From the NCBI GenBank assembly GCA_036499545.1, contig DASYDR010000115.1, positions 1-27,635 of the forward strand: a stretch of DNA of 27,635 nucleotides, in the 5' to 3' direction. This document shows, one piece after another, positions 21,857 through 27,635 of the stretch. Numbering within the stretch: position 1 is the stretch's first letter; every line of letters starts with the position of its first letter. The notes beneath the pieces were generated by a model. The model did not search any database. It was not told the DNA's origin and saw only the letters and a program-made list of their open reading frames with translations. Position numbers and translations under genes: made by a program. The DNA is from Plastoroseomonas sp036499545. GTDB taxonomy: Bacteria; Pseudomonadota; Alphaproteobacteria; Acetobacterales; Acetobacteraceae.

Positions 21857-22567
21857 ATGACGGCTGACCGCCCCCCCCTCGCCGAAGGCATTCCTGACCG
21901 CCTCTACGGCCGCCGCCGCGGGCACCCGCTGCGGCCACGCCAGCAGCGCCTGCTGGATCTCACCTTGCCGCGGCTGCGGCTGACGGCGGCGGAGGCCGCC
22001 GATCCGCGCGCCGTCTTCGGGCTGCCGGTGCAGGCGCTGTGGCTGGAAGTGGGTTTCGGCGGTGGCGAGCATGCGCATGCGCTGTTCCGTGCCAATCCCA
22101 CGGTCGGCTACATCGCGTCCGAGGTGTTCGAGAACGGCCTCTGCTCCCTGCTGACCCGCCTGGTCGAGGAAGATGAGGACGCGACTGGCGCGCTGCCGCC
22201 CAACCTGCGCCTCTGGCCGCAGGATGCCCGGCACCTGATCGGCGCGCTGCCGGAAGCCGGGCTCGACCGGCTCATGCTGATGTTCCCGGATCCCTGGCCC
22301 AAGGCGCGCCACGCCAAGCGGCGCTTCGTCAATGCCGCCACGCTGCCGGCGATCGCCCGTGTCATCCGACCGGGCGGCGAATGGCGCATCGCTTCCGACG
22401 ACCCGACCTACCAGGCCTGGGTGACGGACGTGATGGCCGACCAGCCCTTCTTCACCGCGCCGCCGCCGGCGACCGCCCGCCCGGAAGGCTGGCCGCCGAC
22501 CCGCTATGAGGCGAAGGCGCTGCGCGAAGGCCGCCGGCCGCTCTACTGGTCCTGCGTCCGCCGCTGA
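21857..22567 (+). CDS. trmB: tRNA (guanine-N7)-methyltransferase
   Basis: SAM-dependent enzyme (236 residues) that methylates G46 in the tRNA variable loop. The SAM-binding motif is LEVGFGGGEHAHALF at about 63-77, and the tRNA/active-site block MFPDPWPKARHAKRRFVN at about 139-156 is complete, as is the C-terminal TRYEAKALREGRRPLYW. ATG 21857 matches the family start (RLYGRRRGHPLRPRQQRLL soon after); the ribosome site is poor, so it may rely on the gene upstream, 34 bases away. It lies just before the rimP-nusA-infB operon. Confidence 0.95.
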   Translation: MTADRPPLAEGIPDRLYGRRRGHPLRPRQQRLLDLTLPRLRLTAAEAADPRAVFGLPVQALWLEVGFGGGEHAHALFRANPTVGYIASEVFENGLCSLLTRLVEEDEDATGALPPNLRLWPQDARHLIGALPEAGLDRLMLMFPDPWPKARHAKRRFVNAATLPAIARVIRPGGEWRIASDDPTYQAWVTDVMADQPFFTAPPPATARPEGWPPTRYEAKALREGRRPLYWSCVRR

Positions 22568-22669
22568 TCACCGCGCCGGGTCCGCCTTCTCCAGTCGGAC
22601 CGGGTCCATAGCTGCGTCGCCGGCCGAGGTCGAAATGCGATCCGAAGGGATCGTTGCGGACACAGCCGC

Positions 22670-22698
22670 TTGCGGTACGGTCAAGGACGCGCTATATC
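22670..22698 (+). promoter_or_regulatory. Sigma-70 promoter of rimP-nusA-infB operon
   Basis: TTGCGG (22670-22675) and TATATC (22693-22698) are separated by exactly 17 bases, placing transcription start near 22705 and giving a leader of about 63 bases to the rimP ATG. The leader contains an intrinsic terminator. The gap 22568-22669 holds short inverted repeats (CGATCC/GGATCG at 22638-22653) but no gene; the metY tRNA found here in E. coli is absent. Confidence 0.65.
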
Positions 22699-22730
22699 CT
22701 GCGCTCACACGCTTTCCGCGCTGTACGGGG

Positions 22731-22758
22731 GGTGGCCTTGAAAGAGGCCGCCTTTTTT
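22731..22758 (+). terminator. Intrinsic terminator/attenuator in the rimP leader
   Basis: GGTGGCCT (22731-22738) pairs with AGGCCGCC (22745-22752) through eight pairs including one G-T, with a six-base loop, and is followed at once by six Ts (22753-22758). It lies after the promoter and only nine bases before the rimP start codon, so it cannot serve an upstream gene alone; it should stop a share of transcripts entering rimP-nusA-ylxR-infB. Confidence 0.75.
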
Positions 22759-22767
22759 GTTGCCTGC

Positions 22768-23286
22768 ATGACTGAACGGCCATTCCACGAAGGGCTCGAA
22801 GCCCGCATCGCCGATACCGTGGCTCCGACCCTGGAGCACATGGGATATGAACTCGTGCGCGTCCAGGTCAGCGGCAAGGAACGGCCGTTGCTGCAGATCA
22901 TGGCCGATCGCGCTGACGAGGCACCCTTCCGGGTGGAGGATTGCGAGGCGATCAGCCATGCCCTGGGCGCCGTCCTCGACGTCAACGACCCGTTCCGCGG
23001 GGAATGGACGCTCGAGGTCAGCAGCGCCGGCATCGACCGGCCGCTGACCCGCGCCAAGGACTGGGAACGCTATGCCGGCCATGCCGCGACGGTCGAGTTG
23101 GCGATCCCGATGGAAGGCCGCAAGCGCTTCAAGGGCATCGCCCTCGGCGCCGATGCCGAGACCGCCCGGCTCCGCCTCGATGACGGCAGTGAGGTGACGC
23201 TGCCGCGCGGCAATATCCGCCGCGCCAAGCTGGTGCTGACCGACGAACTGATCGCCGCCGCGGCGCCGCCGCCGACGCAGAACTGA
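22768..23286 (+). CDS. rimP: Ribosome maturation factor RimP
   Basis: Assists 30S subunit assembly (172 residues). RIADTVAPTLEHMGYELVRVQVSG at about 11-34 is the usual N-terminal block, followed by LQIMADR, ISHALGAVLDVNDPF and the LEVSSAGIDRPLTRAKDW signature; the C-terminal SH3-like part ends with LPRGNIRRAKLVL. The ATG at 22768 fits the family but has no ribosome site, since the terminator hairpin occupies that place; a GTG at 22732, inside the hairpin, is in frame and would add twelve residues. It is the first gene of the operon, 16 bases before nusA. Confidence 0.95.
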   Translation: MTERPFHEGLEARIADTVAPTLEHMGYELVRVQVSGKERPLLQIMADRADEAPFRVEDCEAISHALGAVLDVNDPFRGEWTLEVSSAGIDRPLTRAKDWERYAGHAATVELAIPMEGRKRFKGIALGADAETARLRLDDGSEVTLPRGNIRRAKLVLTDELIAAAAPPPTQN

Positions 23287-23302
23287 ACTAGAGGAACCCG
23301 CC

Positions 23303-24842
<1,540 letters not shown>

Positions 24843-24862
<20 letters not shown>

Positions 24863-25472
24863 GCATCCGGACGGCCGGACCGACGAGGACGGGATCGAGG
24901 ACGCACCGGAGCGGGGGCCGCTCCGGCGCTGCATCGTCACGCGGGAGAGCGGGCCGAAGGAAGCGATGCTGCGCTTCGTGCTCGGCCCGGAGCGATTGCT
25001 GGTGCCCGATCTGGCGGCGAAGCTGCCGGGGCGGGGATTCTGGTTGAGCGCGCGGGCCGATGTGCTAGAACGCGCGCTCAGCCGGGGCGGGTTCGCGAAA
25101 GCGGCCCGCGGTCCGGTGCAGATACCCCCTGACCTGCGCGCGCGGATCGAGGACGGCCTGAAGAGCCGGATCCGCGATCATTTGGGCTTCGCGCGGCGGG
25201 CCGGGCAGGCCGTGAACGGCTGGCAGGCGGTTCGGGAATGGCTGCTGGCCGGGCGGGTCGGCCTGCTGGTCGAGGCGGCCGATGGCAGCACGTCCGAGCG
25301 TGAGCGGCTGGTCGGCCGGCGTGGCGTGCCGATCGTGACGCCGCTGCCGGCGGCGGAACTCGGCGGCATCTTCGGGCGTGAGCACGCGGTGCATGTGGCG
25401 CTGTCGTCCGGGCGGCTGGCGGAGACGGTCGCGCGGGAGGCGGCCAGGCTGGCGGGATTCGCCACGGCCTGA
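24843..25472 (+). CDS. ylxR: YlxR (DUF448) fused to an L7Ae-like RNA-binding domain
   Basis: A 209-residue RNA-binding protein. Residues 25-90 are the YlxR domain (RRCIVTRESGPKEAMLRFV and LPGRGFWLSARADVLERAL, containing the GRG signature); residues 105-205 are an L7Ae/L30e-like domain (HLGFARRAGQAVNGWQAVREWLLAGRVGLLVEAADGS). The fusion is typical of alphaproteobacteria, whereas Firmicutes encode the two parts separately as YlxR and YlxQ between nusA and infB. I take GTG 24843, which overlaps nusA by 20 bases; ATG 24831 is possible. YlxR-type proteins modulate RNase P and gene expression in other bacteria; the role here is unknown. Confidence 0.9.
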
Positions 25473-25531
25473 CCGATCGCGCGGGAAGCGTGTCCGGATA
25501 AGGGCGCGGAGCGGGATTGCAGGGTCGGCGC

Positions 25532-25560
25532 TTGCTGGCCCGTTGCGCTGGGCTTATGTG
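25532..25560 (+). promoter_or_regulatory. Possible internal promoter ahead of infB
   Basis: TTGCTG (25532-25537) and TATGTG (25555-25560) are 17 bases apart in the 182-base gap between ylxR and infB. The -10 is a modest match, so this is a candidate only. Confidence 0.3.
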
Positions 25561-25596
25561 ACGCGCTTCCGCGAGGACGACGCGCACAAATGGTGA

Positions 25597-25624
25597 CCGC
25601 GCCGCACAGGGCGCCGCGGCGCGG
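25597..25624 (+). other. Nine-base-pair hairpin in the infB leader
   Basis: CCGCGCCGC (25597-25605) is perfectly complementary to GCGGCGCGG (25616-25624) around a ten-base loop, 30 bases before the infB ATG, with no T-run. It could hold back ribosomes or be an RNase or Rho-related site; role unknown. Confidence 0.4.
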
Positions 25625-25654
25625 ACTGTCGAGGGATCGGATTCGGATCGACGA

Positions 25655-27635
<1,981 letters not shown>

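Noticed and set aside
22568..22669. tRNA gene (metY-like) or small gene between trmB and rimP
   Set aside because: No cloverleaf and no T-loop GTTCRA motif; only short inverted repeats and no convincing frame.
22732..22767. Upstream GTG start adding VALKEAAFFVAC to RimP
   Set aside because: The codons fall within the terminator hairpin and T-run, and the added residues are atypical for RimP.

Overview
The window is GC-rich, uniformly bacterial chromosomal DNA with strong G/C bias at third codon positions. The gene content suggests an alphaproteobacterium of the Rhodospirillales, most likely an Acetobacteraceae/Roseomonas-like organism. This is inferred from the YlxR-L7Ae fusion in the rimP-nusA-infB operon, the ECF/NrsF pair, OpgC and the general protein style; no rRNA or other taxonomic marker is present. 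No CRISPR array, IS element, phage module, tRNA or rRNA was seen.

Layout. 1-4405 (minus): HMG-CoA lyase (cut by the window start) with a class III CoA-transferase, a secreted protein of unknown function, and an AtzE-type amidase coupled to a 59-residue AtzG-like subunit. 4526-7393 (plus): a tight operon of a DoxX-like membrane protein, OpgC, an ECF sigma factor and its NrsF-type membrane anti-sigma. 7461-9567 (plus): MoeB/ThiF-type adenylyltransferase overlapping a DsrE-like protein, then a secreted SH3 protein. 9640-11635 (minus): an alkylation-repair pair, Ada(N)-AlkA fusion and Ogt, overlapping by 92 bases. 11756-13675 (minus): lipoprotein and MFS transporter. 13788-15581 (plus): an orphan Ada N-terminal/AraC protein 9 nt ahead of a three-gene cobalt-type nitrile hydratase/thiocyanate hydrolase-like enzyme whose beta chain is split in two. 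15605-18639: a small membrane protein, RraA-like aldolase, DapB, a SnoaL-like protein and two small minus-strand genes. 18934-22567 (plus): metK, a GT-C-like membrane protein and trmB. 22670-27635 (plus): rimP-nusA-ylxR-infB (infB cut by the window end), preceded by a clear promoter and an intrinsic terminator just upstream of rimP.

How the parts work together. Much is housekeeping: S-adenosylmethionine synthesis, lysine/diaminopimelate synthesis, tRNA m7G modification, and ribosome maturation with transcription and translation factors. Accessory functions are alkylation-damage repair, nitrile/thiocyanate and amide hydrolysis, and envelope functions under a sigma/anti-sigma pair.

Items most worth a second look are the split NHase/SCNase-like operon behind an Ada-like gene, the terminator-type attenuator in front of rimP-nusA (possible NusA autoregulation), the structured metK leader, and sequence anomalies at both extreme ends. 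The last ~140 codon-matched bases of the HMG-CoA lyase do not resemble the family, and the last 60 bases of infB re-enter an upstream part of the gene. Both look like assembly joins, or less likely real rearrangements. I do not see a convincing wholly new defence or mobile system here.
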